Positions 1-7,695 of a stretch of DNA of 54,254 bases are shown here, in pieces. Position 1 is the first letter of the stretch; every line of letters begins with the position of its first letter. Source of the stretch: Kineosporia babensis (GTDB taxonomy: Bacteria > Actinomycetota > Actinomycetes > Actinomycetales > Kineosporiaceae). The notes beneath the pieces are model-generated. The model worked only from the letters and a program-made list of their open reading frames with translations. It made no database searches and was not told the origin of the DNA. The position numbers and the translations under genes were made by a program. Where the stretch lies: contig NZ_JAJOMB010000037.1 in NCBI RefSeq assembly GCF_021129305.1, positions 1 to 54,254 on the forward strand, in the 5' to 3' direction.

Positions 1-1
1 G

Positions 2-37
2 GTCAAGGCCGCGGTGGAACGAGGAACTTCTTCGTGA
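2..37 (+). CDS. 3' tail of an upstream gene (partial)
   Basis: The first bases read in one frame as VKAAVERGTSS followed by TGA, with G/C-rich third positions. This could be the last 11 codons of a gene that starts outside the window and converges on the next one. The stretch is too short to identify or to exclude chance. Confidence 0.25.
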   Translation, partial: VKAAVERGTSS

Positions 38-52
38 GTATCCCTGATGGGA

Positions 53-1135
53 TTAGGCCGGTTCGTCCGGACGGTCCAGCTCCTCACGCATCGCGCGAAG
101 TCGGTCGATCCAGCGTCGTTGGTCCGGCGTTTTTCCTTCGCAGAGATCGAGGAATTCACGTAGTCGGTTGTGCCCCCAGGCCTCGCGCATGACCTGCTCG
201 TTGTTCTCCAGGCCCTCGAAGGCGCGTCGACGCGAGCCTTCGTCTCGTGGGCCGGCCGCTGACAACGCAACGTCCAGGAGTTGAGGCTCCAGATCGGCGA
301 TGCTGGACAGGAATCGACGCGGCACCCCGACGTCATCACTCTGGGCCGAGATATCGGCGAGTCGACGCACCAGATCCTCGTCGGGAGGCAGGGGGATGAG
401 CTTGTCGAGCAGGTCGAAGCCCAGCCGCTGTACTCCCTGTTCCTTGGAGGTGCAGACATCGAGCAGCAGGTCGCGGTCTCGGACATCGGCCGCGGCCAGC
501 CGCCGAAGAGCCATTTTTCGCTGGAGCTTGTCCACCTCGTAGTCGTTCGTGGCGATCTCGATCAACTGGTCGATCTGCCGCCGGTTGAGCTGACCGGAGC
601 TGTCAAGACTTCGGAGCAGGGCGGTGCGTCGGTCGCAACGACGCAGGAGCCGCACCGAGCGCTGGAACAGCTTCGACAACTGCATGCCGAGGACGAGCCC
701 GAATGAATCGTGGCTGAACGGAACCACGGTGAGTTCGTAGTCGGACCTGATCATCTGGAGCATCTCGACCAGTTTCCGGTCGTCGGGCGACTTGAGGGCG
801 CTCAGGTCGGTCAGGCCATGGACGAACGCCGTGTACTTGGCCAGGGAAGACTCCAGGACCATGATGATGAAGGGGTGTCCGGACTCGAGGGCCTGATCCA
901 GTTCCGTGTTCCAGGTGATCTCGCCGTACTTCTCCAGGACTACGAAGACACAGATGTCCACGTCCCTGACCGTGGCGGTCGAGTTGTTCGTCCACCGGGA
1001 CGTTCGCGAGTTCTCATAGGTGAGCGTGCCGTCCTGGTAGAACGCCGGCTCGGCCCCGAAATTCTGCACTTGCTTGAGGAAGCTGGGTCTGACAGCGTCC
1101 ACGTCGTGCGCCCCGCACAGCATGATCCTGAGCAA
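53..1135 (-). CDS. Unknown protein: TIR/deoxyribosyltransferase-like N-domain plus C-terminal helical repeats
   Basis: A 360-residue soluble protein with no signal peptide. Residues 1-120 look like an alpha/beta Rossmann-type domain: a first strand LRIMLCGAHD, then RDVDICVFVVLEKYGEITW and a following ELDQALESGHPFIIMVL. This 'acidic strand, KYG, E-x-x-x-A, GHP' layout resembles DUF4062, TIR and nucleoside deoxyribosyltransferase-like domains, where the Glu can be catalytic. From about residue 175 the protein is short amphipathic helices in a HEAT/ARM-like pattern, including LLRSLDSSGQLNRRQIDQLIEIA. The start is TTG at 1135 or ATG at 1123; a GGGGGAG lies just upstream, too close to the TTG, so the choice is open. 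The fold assignment is inference; a sensor/effector or defence role is only a possibility. No partner gene of known function is adjacent. Confidence 0.6.
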   Translation of the reverse strand: MLRIMLCGAHDVDAVRPSFLKQVQNFGAEPAFYQDGTLTYENSRTSRWTNNSTATVRDVDICVFVVLEKYGEITWNTELDQALESGHPFIIMVLESSLAKYTAFVHGLTDLSALKSPDDRKLVEMLQMIRSDYELTVVPFSHDSFGLVLGMQLSKLFQRSVRLLRRCDRRTALLRSLDSSGQLNRRQIDQLIEIATNDYEVDKLQRKMALRRLAAADVRDRDLLLDVCTSKEQGVQRLGFDLLDKLIPLPPDEDLVRRLADISAQSDDVGVPRRFLSSIADLEPQLLDVALSAAGPRDEGSRRRAFEGLENNEQVMREAWGHNRLREFLDLCEGKTPDQRRWIDRLRAMREELDRPDEPA

Positions 1136-1262
1136 TTCTCCCCCTCACAGAAGGGGCCGATCAGTCCGTCCTGAGCCCCCGAGCACTTGACCGGCTGCGG
1201 ATAAGCACGTTAGAGGAGGAGGCACACTCGGGTCTGGCCGGTGCATCGGCGGTTCACCGGAG

Positions 1263-2038
1263 CGGGTCGGCCGGCACGTCGACACCGCCGCTGCCTACGG
1301 CAACGAGCGTCAGGTCGGCGAAGGTCTGCGGGCTTCCGGCGTCGATCGCTCGGAAGTCTTCGTCGAGACCAAGATCTGGGTCAGCGACTACGGCTTCGAG
1401 GCTGCTCTGCACGCTTTCGACAAGGCCGCCGGCAAGCTCGGGATCGAGCAGATCGACCTGCTGATCCTGCACCAGCCCGCCACCGACCGGTTCGAGCGCA
1501 CGATCGAGGCATACCAGGCGCTGGAGCGGTTGCTGGCCGAGGGCAAGGTCCGGGCCATCGTGGGTCAGCAACTTCCGGCCGCCGCACCTGGCCGAGCTGA
1601 TGGCGCGCACCTCGGTGGTTCCGGCCGTCAACCAGGTCGAGCTGCATCCCTACTTCGTCCAGCTCGAGCTGCAGGCCGTGCATGCGGAACTCGGCATTCT
1701 CACCCGCTTGGTCACCGATCGGCGGCATCACCTTCTACGACGGCTGGGGCGAGGACCGGGTGAACGTGCTGGAGGACGAGGCGATCGCCGCGATCGCGAA
1801 GGAGCACGGCCGCAGCCCGGCTCAGGTGCTGCTGCGCTGGCACCTGCTGCAGGGGCGCTCGGCGATCCCGAAGTCGACGAATCCGGGGCGGATCGCGGAG
1901 AACTTCGCGGTCTTCGACTTCGAGCTCAGCGCCGCAGAACTGGCGGTCATCGACGGGCTCGACCGCGCCAAGCGCTACGGCCCCGACCTCGACGTCCCGC
2001 GTCCGCAGATGTTCAACCTGGTGATTCCGGAGAACTGA
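1263..2038 (+). pseudogene. Aldo/keto reductase pseudogene (N-truncated, two frameshifts)
   Basis: Three frames in a row spell one aldo/keto reductase (NADPH-dependent carbonyl reduction). The first frame gives VDTAAAYGNE with the catalytic Tyr, then VETKIWVSDYG and IDLLILHQP up to LLAEGKVRAI. At about 1562 one extra T shifts the frame into NFRPPHLAELM and NQVELHPYF. At about 1705 a second shift (two bases lost or one gained) leads to AWSPIGG, then LRWHLLQGRSAIPKST and DLDVPRPQMF to the stop. Residues before the VDTAAAY motif, about 45 in this family, are missing and no start codon fits. The intact third-position bias says decay is recent. A sequencing error could explain one shift, but not both shifts and the missing N-terminus. 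Confidence 0.85.
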
Positions 2039-2058
2039 TCGGGCGAACTCTCGGTGCG

Positions 2059-2607
2059 TCAATCGTCCGTTGTTCGGGTGATCCGGGCGACGGCCTCGAT
2101 CACGGTGGCGACGTCGTGGGGTTCGGTGTCCAGGGCGCGGTGCAGGGTCATGCCCTCGTTCAGGGCGTCCAGCAGCCGGGCGGTCAGCGGGTCGAAGTGG
2201 CGTTCCAGGGCGGCCCGGCTGCGGGCCATCCAGGCGTTGGTGATGGTGCGGAACGCGGGCTGCCGGGCGGCCAGGGTGTACAGCTCCTGGGTGAGCACGA
2301 GCTCGCGCTGGTCCTGCAGGGTGGCGCTGGTGATCAGCTCGACCGCGGCCTTGCGGGCGGCGTCCAGGTCGGGGGCCTGCTGCATCAGGACCTCGAAGCG
2401 GTCGGCGACGTCGTGGGCGAAGCGGGTGAAGGCCTCGCGCAGCAGTTCGTCCATGCCGTCGAAGTGGTAGGTCATCGAGCCCAGCGGCACCCCGGCGGCG
2501 GCCGCCACCTTGCGGTGCGAGGTGCCGGCCACGCCCTCCTCGGCGATCACGTCGAGGCAGGCGGCGATGATCCGCTCGCGGCGTTCGGGGTCGAAGCGCC
2601 GGGCCAT
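2059..2607 (-). CDS. TetR/AcrR-family transcriptional regulator
   Basis: 182 residues. The N-terminal HTH covers residues 8-52 (RRERIIAACLDVIAEEGVAG, then HRKVAAAAGVPLGSMTYHF), the classic TetR order with the recognition helix ending in the TYHF motif. The rest is an all-helical ligand/dimer domain with FDGMDELLREAFTRFA and a TetR_C-like end. The start ATG (2607-2605) overlaps the stop of the upstream acetyltransferase gene as TGATG, so the two are translationally coupled. By family it binds DNA and is released by a small ligand. The target is not shown by the sequence; autoregulation of the pair is likely. Confidence 0.9.
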   Translation of the reverse strand: MARRFDPERRERIIAACLDVIAEEGVAGTSHRKVAAAAGVPLGSMTYHFDGMDELLREAFTRFAHDVADRFEVLMQQAPDLDAARKAAVELITSATLQDQRELVLTQELYTLAARQPAFRTITNAWMARSRAALERHFDPLTARLLDALNEGMTLHRALDTEPHDVATVIEAVARITRTTDD

Positions 2608-3188
2608 CAGATCGAGCGGATGACCCGGGCCGGGTTGCCGACCGCCACCACGTTCGCCGGGATGTCGCGGGTGACCACCGCCCCTGCCCCGATCACCGAG
2701 TTGTCGCCGATGCTGACGCCCGGGCAGACGATCACGCCGCCGCCGAGCCAGACGTTGTCGCCGATGGTGATCGGCCTGGCCGCCTCCAGCTTGTCCCGGC
2801 GCGGCTGCGGCTCGATCGGGTGGGTCGGGGTGAGCAGCTGGACGTTGGGGCCGAGCTGGCAGTCCTCGCCGATCCGGATCTCGGCCACGTCGAGCGCGGT
2901 CAGGTTCATGTTGATGAAGGTGCGGGCGCCGATGTGGATGTTCTCGCCGTAGTCCACGAAGAGCGGCGGCCGGACCGCGACGTCCGCGCCGAGCGTGCCC
3001 AGCACGCTGGCCAGGGTCTCGCGGGCTTCCTTGTCCTCGCCGCGGATCGACTGCAGCCGGTACTCCTCGAGCAGGAGCAGCGTGCGCCGGTAGATCTTCT
3101 CGCTCTCCGGGTCGTCGGCGATGTACAGGTCCCCGGCCAGCATGCGCTCGCGGTTGGTCCGCGGGTCGCCGGCGAAGTAGTCGGTCAT
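2607..3188 (-). CDS. Maltose/galactoside O-acetyltransferase-like (LbH) enzyme
   Basis: 193 residues from ATG 3188 (MTDYFAGDPRTNRERM). Residues 1-50 match the Mac (maltose acetyltransferase) leader domain: LAGDLYIADDPESEKIYRR. Residues 60-193 form hexapeptide repeats of a left-handed beta-helix (FVDYGENIHIGARTFINMN, then ITIGDNVWLGGGVIVCPG and VIGAGAVVTRDIPANVVAVG). The catalytic His is in LLTPTHPIE. The family moves acetyl from acetyl-CoA to a sugar 6-OH, as a trimer in the cytoplasm. It is transcribed with the TetR gene downstream. A start 18 bases upstream (MCTVVR) is possible but less like the family. The true acceptor sugar cannot be read. Confidence 0.88.
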   Translation of the reverse strand: MTDYFAGDPRTNRERMLAGDLYIADDPESEKIYRRTLLLLEEYRLQSIRGEDKEARETLASVLGTLGADVAVRPPLFVDYGENIHIGARTFINMNLTALDVAEIRIGEDCQLGPNVQLLTPTHPIEPQPRRDKLEAARPITIGDNVWLGGGVIVCPGVSIGDNSVIGAGAVVTRDIPANVVAVGNPARVIRSI

Positions 3189-3235
3189 GCGTACGACTGT
3201 ACACACGATCGTCCCGGCACCGGCGCAGGTCGCGG

Positions 3236-4096
3236 CTACTTGATCGTGATCTGGTCCAGGTCGGGCGCCAGGCCCAGCGGGTTGCCGAACTTGATCGAGT
3301 TCGAGCCCTCCTGCAGGTCGATGCTGACGCTGGTCCAGCCCGGCTCGTCGAAGCTGCCGGTGCCGGGCACGGTGACCTTCTGCGAGCTGCCGCCGTTCAC
3401 CGTGACGTACAGATCGCGCTGGTACTTGGACTCGTAGGCGATGTTCAGCTGCCGGGTCCCGGCCGAGTCGGAGTTCACCGGCACGGTCAGGGTGGACAGC
3501 AGGCCGATGCCGATGATCCGGCTGCCCGAGGCGCAGGTGCTGCAGTCGACCGCGCTGACCAGCCAGCGCTTGTTCAGCGCGTCGGTCGCAGCGACGGTGA
3601 TCGCCTCGACGACGGGGACGTCCGGGACGTCGACGACGGGCGGTTGCGTGGTGTCTTCCGGTTCGGCGGAGCCGGTGGGGGTGGGCGTGGGCGCGTCGCT
3701 CGCCTCCGGGGCGGCGGACTCAGAGGGCTTGGAGACGTCCTCGCTCGCCCGAGGTTTCTCGCTGGGGGTTTCGCCCACGGTTTCGGAAGGGGTAACCCCG
3801 GTGATCGTGGGGATCGAGGTCGGATCGCTGCCCGGGCTGCCTGCGGTGCCGCCGGTGCCGGTGGAGTCGTTCTCGTCGTCCTGGTCGGCTGCCTGGGCGG
3901 CCGGGGTCTCGGTTGCCGGGGGCTTGTCGGGCAGCACCGTGGGCAGGACGGGGACGGCCACCGAGGTGAGGGCGACGGCCGCGCCGAGGGTGGAAAGCTG
4001 CCAGATCGGCGGCCCGGCGGGCCACAGCCAGGCGGTGGGCAGGGCGGTGAACGCCTTGCTGGTGGTGTCGGCCTTGAAGGTGACTGATTTCCTCAT
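3236..4096 (-). CDS. Membrane-anchored protein with Pro/Thr/Ser linker and carbohydrate-binding-like domain
   Basis: 286 residues. Residues 1-22 are cytoplasmic and positively charged, and residues 23-52 form one hydrophobic segment. Residues 55-160 are a low-complexity acidic Pro/Thr/Ser/Glu linker typical of exported actinobacterial proteins. The last 110 residues form a beta-sandwich-like domain (RWLVSAVDCSTCASGSRI, LNIAYESKYQRDLYVTVNGG, QEGSNSIKFGNP, APDLDQITIK). That pattern matches CBM6/35-type modules, ending in the usual 'P-D-x-D-x-I-x-I'. Two close Cys could form a disulfide. The start ATG 4096 overlaps the stop of the kinase-like gene (ATGA), so both are co-translated. A job as an external sugar sensor or cell-wall anchor for that kinase is inference. 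Confidence 0.72.
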   Translation of the reverse strand: MRKSVTFKADTTSKAFTALPTAWLWPAGPPIWQLSTLGAAVALTSVAVPVLPTVLPDKPPATETPAAQAADQDDENDSTGTGGTAGSPGSDPTSIPTITGVTPSETVGETPSEKPRASEDVSKPSESAAPEASDAPTPTPTGSAEPEDTTQPPVVDVPDVPVVEAITVAATDALNKRWLVSAVDCSTCASGSRIIGIGLLSTLTVPVNSDSAGTRQLNIAYESKYQRDLYVTVNGGSSQKVTVPGTGSFDEPGWTSVSIDLQEGSNSIKFGNPLGLAPDLDQITIK

Positions 4097-5286
4097 GACG
4101 GCATCCCGGTCATCCGCACCTTGATCTCGGTGCCGCCGTGCGGCTGGCTGCTGATGGTCAGGTCGGCGCCCAGGAACGAGGAGCGGTCGATCATCCGGCG
4201 GATCCCTTCGTAGTGCCCACCCTTGAGGACTGCTGGGTCGGCCGGGACCACGAATCCCCGGCCGTTGTCGGCGATGGTCAGGGTCACGACCTGTCTCCGT
4301 TCCGCGAGTTCCACCCGGGCGCGGGTGGCGTGCGAGTGGACCGCGACGTTGCTCAGGGCGTCGTCGACGATCAGGGCGAGCTGGTGGCGGACCGGGATCC
4401 GCAGCCACACCGGGGGCAGGGAGGTGCGCATGTTCACGCGGGCCTCCTGCGCCCATTCCATGCAGAGGGCGTCGAGGGGTTCGGCGAAGTCCTCGTGGTC
4501 GTAGTCGAAGCGCACGCCGTTGACCGGGGTCCCGGCGTGGTCCATGGCGACGCTGGTGTCGTGCACCAGGGTGCGGGCCAGTTCGTCGGCGAGCCGCAGG
4601 CGCCGGCGCGAGCGGAAGATCGTGAACGAGCTGGCGCGCAGGATACGCCGGGTGCGGCGGTGGATCTCCGGCACCGGCAGGGACGGGTCGAGGTCGCGGT
4701 TGAGGCGTTCCTGCACGATCCGGGTGATGGTGACGGCCGAGGCCCCGGCCGCGACGATCAGGGCCGGTGCGGTGACCAGGGCCAGGGTGGTCAGCGGCGG
4801 CGCGATCTTGTCGGCCAGCACCACCCAGCAGGTGGCGACGGCCTGGATCGCCTGGCCGCCCCACAGCGGGGTGCTGTGCAGGCCGAGCATGGCGCCGGCC
4901 AGGGCGGCGGCGCCGATCTGGTAGATCACGTAGACCGGGTCGGCGGTCCAGACCAGGAAGAGCACCACGGCCACGGCCGAGTCGGCGAAGACCAGCGCGA
5001 CCCGGGGTGGGCCGGAGGCCAGGCGCTTGAGCACCAGGGTCTCGGCGAGGGTGACCACGGCGATGATCGCGAACGGCACCAGGTAGCGCTGTACCGAGTC
5101 GGGGTTGAGGCCGCTGAGCAGGACAGCCGCGGCGGCGTAGAGCAGGGAGAGCCCGAACCGGGCCAGCAGGACCGCCCGGCCCAGGGCGATCACGGCCGCG
5201 GCCTGCACACCCGGGAACCCGGCCGGGACCAGCCTGGGGGAGACGCCGTGCACGGGTGCATCTGCACTGGCGACGCTTTGGACCAA
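4093..5286 (-). CDS. Membrane sensor histidine kinase-like protein
   Basis: 397 residues, TTG start with GGAG six bases upstream. Residues 25-185 hold about five or six transmembrane helices. After a basic stretch, TLVHDTSVAM (His242) resembles the HisKA_3 phospho-acceptor box. The HATPase_c part has the N-box ALSNVAVHSHA (Asn313), the G1 box DNGRGF (340-345) and a G2-like GHYEGIRRM. This is the layout of NarL-type kinases. No response regulator is next to it; the co-translated neighbour is the carbohydrate-binding-like membrane protein. Whether it truly autophosphorylates is unproven, since the H-box departs from consensus. A palindrome lies 15 bases upstream of the start. Confidence 0.75.
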   Translation of the reverse strand: MVQSVASADAPVHGVSPRLVPAGFPGVQAAAVIALGRAVLLARFGLSLLYAAAAVLLSGLNPDSVQRYLVPFAIIAVVTLAETLVLKRLASGPPRVALVFADSAVAVVLFLVWTADPVYVIYQIGAAALAGAMLGLHSTPLWGGQAIQAVATCWVVLADKIAPPLTTLALVTAPALIVAAGASAVTITRIVQERLNRDLDPSLPVPEIHRRTRRILRASSFTIFRSRRRLRLADELARTLVHDTSVAMDHAGTPVNGVRFDYDHEDFAEPLDALCMEWAQEARVNMRTSLPPVWLRIPVRHQLALIVDDALSNVAVHSHATRARVELAERRQVVTLTIADNGRGFVVPADPAVLKGGHYEGIRRMIDRSSFLGADLTISSQPHGGTEIKVRMTGMPS

Positions 5287-5300
5287 CTCGTTCTCCGGAC

Positions 5301-5318
5301 AGTAATCAGGACATTACT
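5301..5318. promoter_or_regulatory. Inverted repeat upstream of the kinase-like operon
   Basis: AGTAAT, six-base spacer, ATTACT: a perfect 6+6 inverted repeat, AT-rich against GC-rich surroundings, directly before the TTG start. It is a plausible regulator site for the two-gene operon. The cognate protein is unknown. Confidence 0.45.
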
Positions 5319-5364
5319 CGGCAAGGCGCACGAGCTGTGACATGCCGGAGTGTAATGGTCGGAG

Positions 5365-5394
5365 GGTCAAGGCCAGGGTGAGAAAGGCTTGACC
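5365..5394 (-). terminator. Stem-loop after the carboxylesterase gene
   Basis: GGTCAAGGCC pairs with GGCTTGACC (one bulged base) around an 11-base loop, about 30 bases past the esterase stop. There is no T-run, as is common for actinobacterial terminators. Confidence 0.45.
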
Positions 5395-5422
5395 TTCGTC
5401 CGAACGGCCTTTTCGTAACGGA

Positions 5423-7042
5423 TCAGAGATCGGACCAGAACGCACAGTTGTGCTCGGTGGCGAAGTCGATCAGGTCGACGTCGTCCGGCTGCAGGCGCAG
5501 AGTTTCCGCGTTGGGTCCGTTGAACTGGGGCCAGTCCGGCTGGCCGGCCGCGGTGGGGACGCCGGTGCGGGCGAACGAGCTCCAATACTCGATCATCGTG
5601 TCGGCCAGATCCTGCTGCTGGTCGTCCGCCAGCGCGTTCTTGCCGGCCAGGTCGAAGAGGTAGGGCAGGTCGTTGCCGTGGGCGGCCGCCGGGTCGAAGC
5701 CCTTGCTGGCGATCCGGTTGATGTCGGGGGCGTCCGGATCGGCGAACTCGCCCGCGAAGACCGGGGAGCCGTTGGTGGCCAGGGCAGTGTTGCCGCTCTG
5801 GGTGGGGCAGGCCCAGGAGCTGTCGGTGATCAGGGCCGACCAGGCCAGGGCGGCGCTGCCGTACTTCTCCAGCGGGTACTCGCCCAGTACCTCCGTTTCC
5901 TTACCCGGGTAGGCCGCTGCCACGTAGGAGGGGTACGTCAGCTCGGTGAACTCCTGCACGGTGGCGCCCACGAAGGCCCGGGCCTCGTGCCGGTTGACGC
6001 TGGACAGGACCGGTATCGGCGGGGTCTTGCCCTCGGTGACGGCCTGCGCCGGGTCGGCCGGGAGCAGGGGAGTGTCATAGGCCAGCACGTCGTGGAACTG
6101 CGGCGAGATCTTCAGCAGGTCCTCGGCGCTGCTGCGGCGCAGGCAGGCGATCTTCTGGCAGCCGACCTTCTTGGCCTGGGCCGCCCCCAGTTTTTCGCCG
6201 TCCTTCAAGCTGACGTAGGGCGTCTGTGCCGCAGCCGTGACCACCAGGCCGTTCTCCGGCCAGCTGAGCTGACAGCTCCCGCCGGACGACATCGCCACCT
6301 TGTCCACCAGGCCTTCGGCCTCGGGGGAGGTGAGGAAGGCGCAGGCGCTCATCGCTCCGGCGGACTCCCCGAAGACCGTGATGTTGGCCGGGTCACCGCC
6401 GAACGCGGTGGCGTTCTGCTTGGTCCAGCGGGTGGCCAGGATCTGATCGGCCAGACCGAACGTGCCGCTGCCCTCCAGACCGGGCAGGGACAGATAGCCG
6501 AACACTCCGAGCCGGTAATTGATGGTCACGACCATGACGTTGCCGCGTTCGGCCAGCCGGGCCGCGTCGTAGTCGGAGCCCGCGCCACTGGTGTAACCAC
6601 CGCCGTGCCACCAGACCATGACCGGCAGCTTCTGACCGGGCTCGGCCTTGGCCGGGGTGGTCACCTCGAGGAACAGGCAGTCCTCAGCGCCGGTCTCACC
6701 CTGGGTGCAGCGGGCCCCGGACTGCTGCGCGTCGACCGTCCCCTCAGCCCGTTCGGCCATGACCGGCAAGGTCCAGCGGCGCTCGCCGGTGGGCGGCTGC
6801 GCGTAGCGGACTCCGAGGAACTTGCGCACCGGCCCGTCGGCCAGGCCTTCCAGGCGTCCGCTGCTGGTCTCCACGGTGAGCGGGTCGCCCGGAGAGCTGC
6901 TGGTCGCCGAAGCAGAAGCAGAAGCAGAACTGGGGACGGGTCTGGTCTCGTAGGGGTTGTCCTGGGTGCACGCGCTCAGCGGGATCAGCAGAGCGAGCGC
7001 GGCAACCGTCACGACCCAGGTGCGCAAAGGACCGGTGAACAT
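5423..7042 (-). CDS. Type B carboxylesterase lipoprotein
   Basis: 539 residues from ATG 7042, chosen because GGGGAGG ends six bases before it; a GTG 15 bases upstream overlaps that site. The N-terminus is a lipoprotein signal with lipobox LSAC (Cys25), followed by a Ser/Ala linker. The alpha/beta-hydrolase has the oxyanion motif WWHGGGY, the nucleophile elbow FGESAGAMSA (Ser227), and the usual family context LGVRYAQPPTGERRW, EDCLFLEV and GLADQILATRW. Late His candidates sit in the AAHGNDLPYLFD region. It should hydrolyse carboxylic esters at the outer face of the membrane. Six or more Cys suggest disulfides, fitting export. It is monocistronic, with a hairpin after the stop. Substrate unknown. 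Confidence 0.9.
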   Translation of the reverse strand: MFTGPLRTWVVTVAALALLIPLSACTQDNPYETRPVPSSASASASATSSSPGDPLTVETSSGRLEGLADGPVRKFLGVRYAQPPTGERRWTLPVMAERAEGTVDAQQSGARCTQGETGAEDCLFLEVTTPAKAEPGQKLPVMVWWHGGGYTSGAGSDYDAARLAERGNVMVVTINYRLGVFGYLSLPGLEGSGTFGLADQILATRWTKQNATAFGGDPANITVFGESAGAMSACAFLTSPEAEGLVDKVAMSSGGSCQLSWPENGLVVTAAAQTPYVSLKDGEKLGAAQAKKVGCQKIACLRRSSAEDLLKISPQFHDVLAYDTPLLPADPAQAVTEGKTPPIPVLSSVNRHEARAFVGATVQEFTELTYPSYVAAAYPGKETEVLGEYPLEKYGSAALAWSALITDSSWACPTQSGNTALATNGSPVFAGEFADPDAPDINRIASKGFDPAAAHGNDLPYLFDLAGKNALADDQQQDLADTMIEYWSSFARTGVPTAAGQPDWPQFNGPNAETLRLQPDDVDLIDFATEHNCAFWSDL

Positions 7043-7132
7043 GACGAGCCTCCCCACTCGGATGCCCCGACCGTAGCGAGCTGAGCCCGTGCTGCCAGTT
7101 GCCGCAACCGCCTCGGCCGCAGCGTCAGTGCA

Positions 7133-7672
7133 TCAGCGGTGGTCGTCGATGTCGGCCCGGGCCGAGTGCGTGGCCGCGGCCGCCTCTTCGAGGAACTGCG
7201 AGATCAGCGCCAGTTCCTCGGCCGTGCGGCCGGCCAGCACGGGTGCCATCCGGGACCCGACGCGTCCGAACATGGCGGCCCCGACCGTGTGTGCATGATC
7301 GGTGGCGGTCACGACGACCGAACGCCGGTCGCTGGGGTGCGGATGCCGCTCGATGTGGCCCAGGCGCTCCAGTCGGTCGAGCATCGCCGAGGTGGCCGGG
7401 GCGCTCAGCTGCAGGGCCTCGCTCAGCCGCCGGGGGGTGACCGGCTCGGCGCCGGGGGCGGCTCCCGACATCACCACGCGCAGCCCGTTCAGGTCGGTCC
7501 GGTGGATCGACTCGTCGCGGCCGGTCGCGGCCAGGTACATCTCCGACTCGTTGGCGAAGGCGGCCATCGCCCGGACCGCCCGGATCGCTTCCGGTCGACG
7601 GTCACCGTGAGCATGCCGTCGTGGCTGCGCGTCGTTCTCGGCCGGTGGGCGTTGCGGATTGGCGTGGTGCAC
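7133..7672 (-). CDS. MarR-family transcriptional regulator
   Basis: 179 residues. A winged-helix region around residues 70-125 shows RLSEALQLSAPATSAMLDRL (recognition helix) and then GHIERHPHPSDRRSVVV, the conserved MarR wing with the D-x-R motif. The gene diverges from the MMPL transporter with only 23 bases between GTG starts, so it probably represses that transporter and itself, as is usual for MarR/efflux pairs. The first 25 residues are polar and atypical, so the true start may lie inside (for example residue 36, MAAFANESEMYL), which would give room for a promoter. Confidence 0.82.
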   Translation of the reverse strand: MHHANPQRPPAENDAQPRRHAHGDRRPEAIRAVRAMAAFANESEMYLAATGRDESIHRTDLNGLRVVMSGAAPGAEPVTPRRLSEALQLSAPATSAMLDRLERLGHIERHPHPSDRRSVVVTATDHAHTVGAAMFGRVGSRMAPVLAGRTAEELALISQFLEEAAAATHSARADIDDHR

Positions 7673-7695
7673 GCAGCCATCATACTCTTTCGCTC

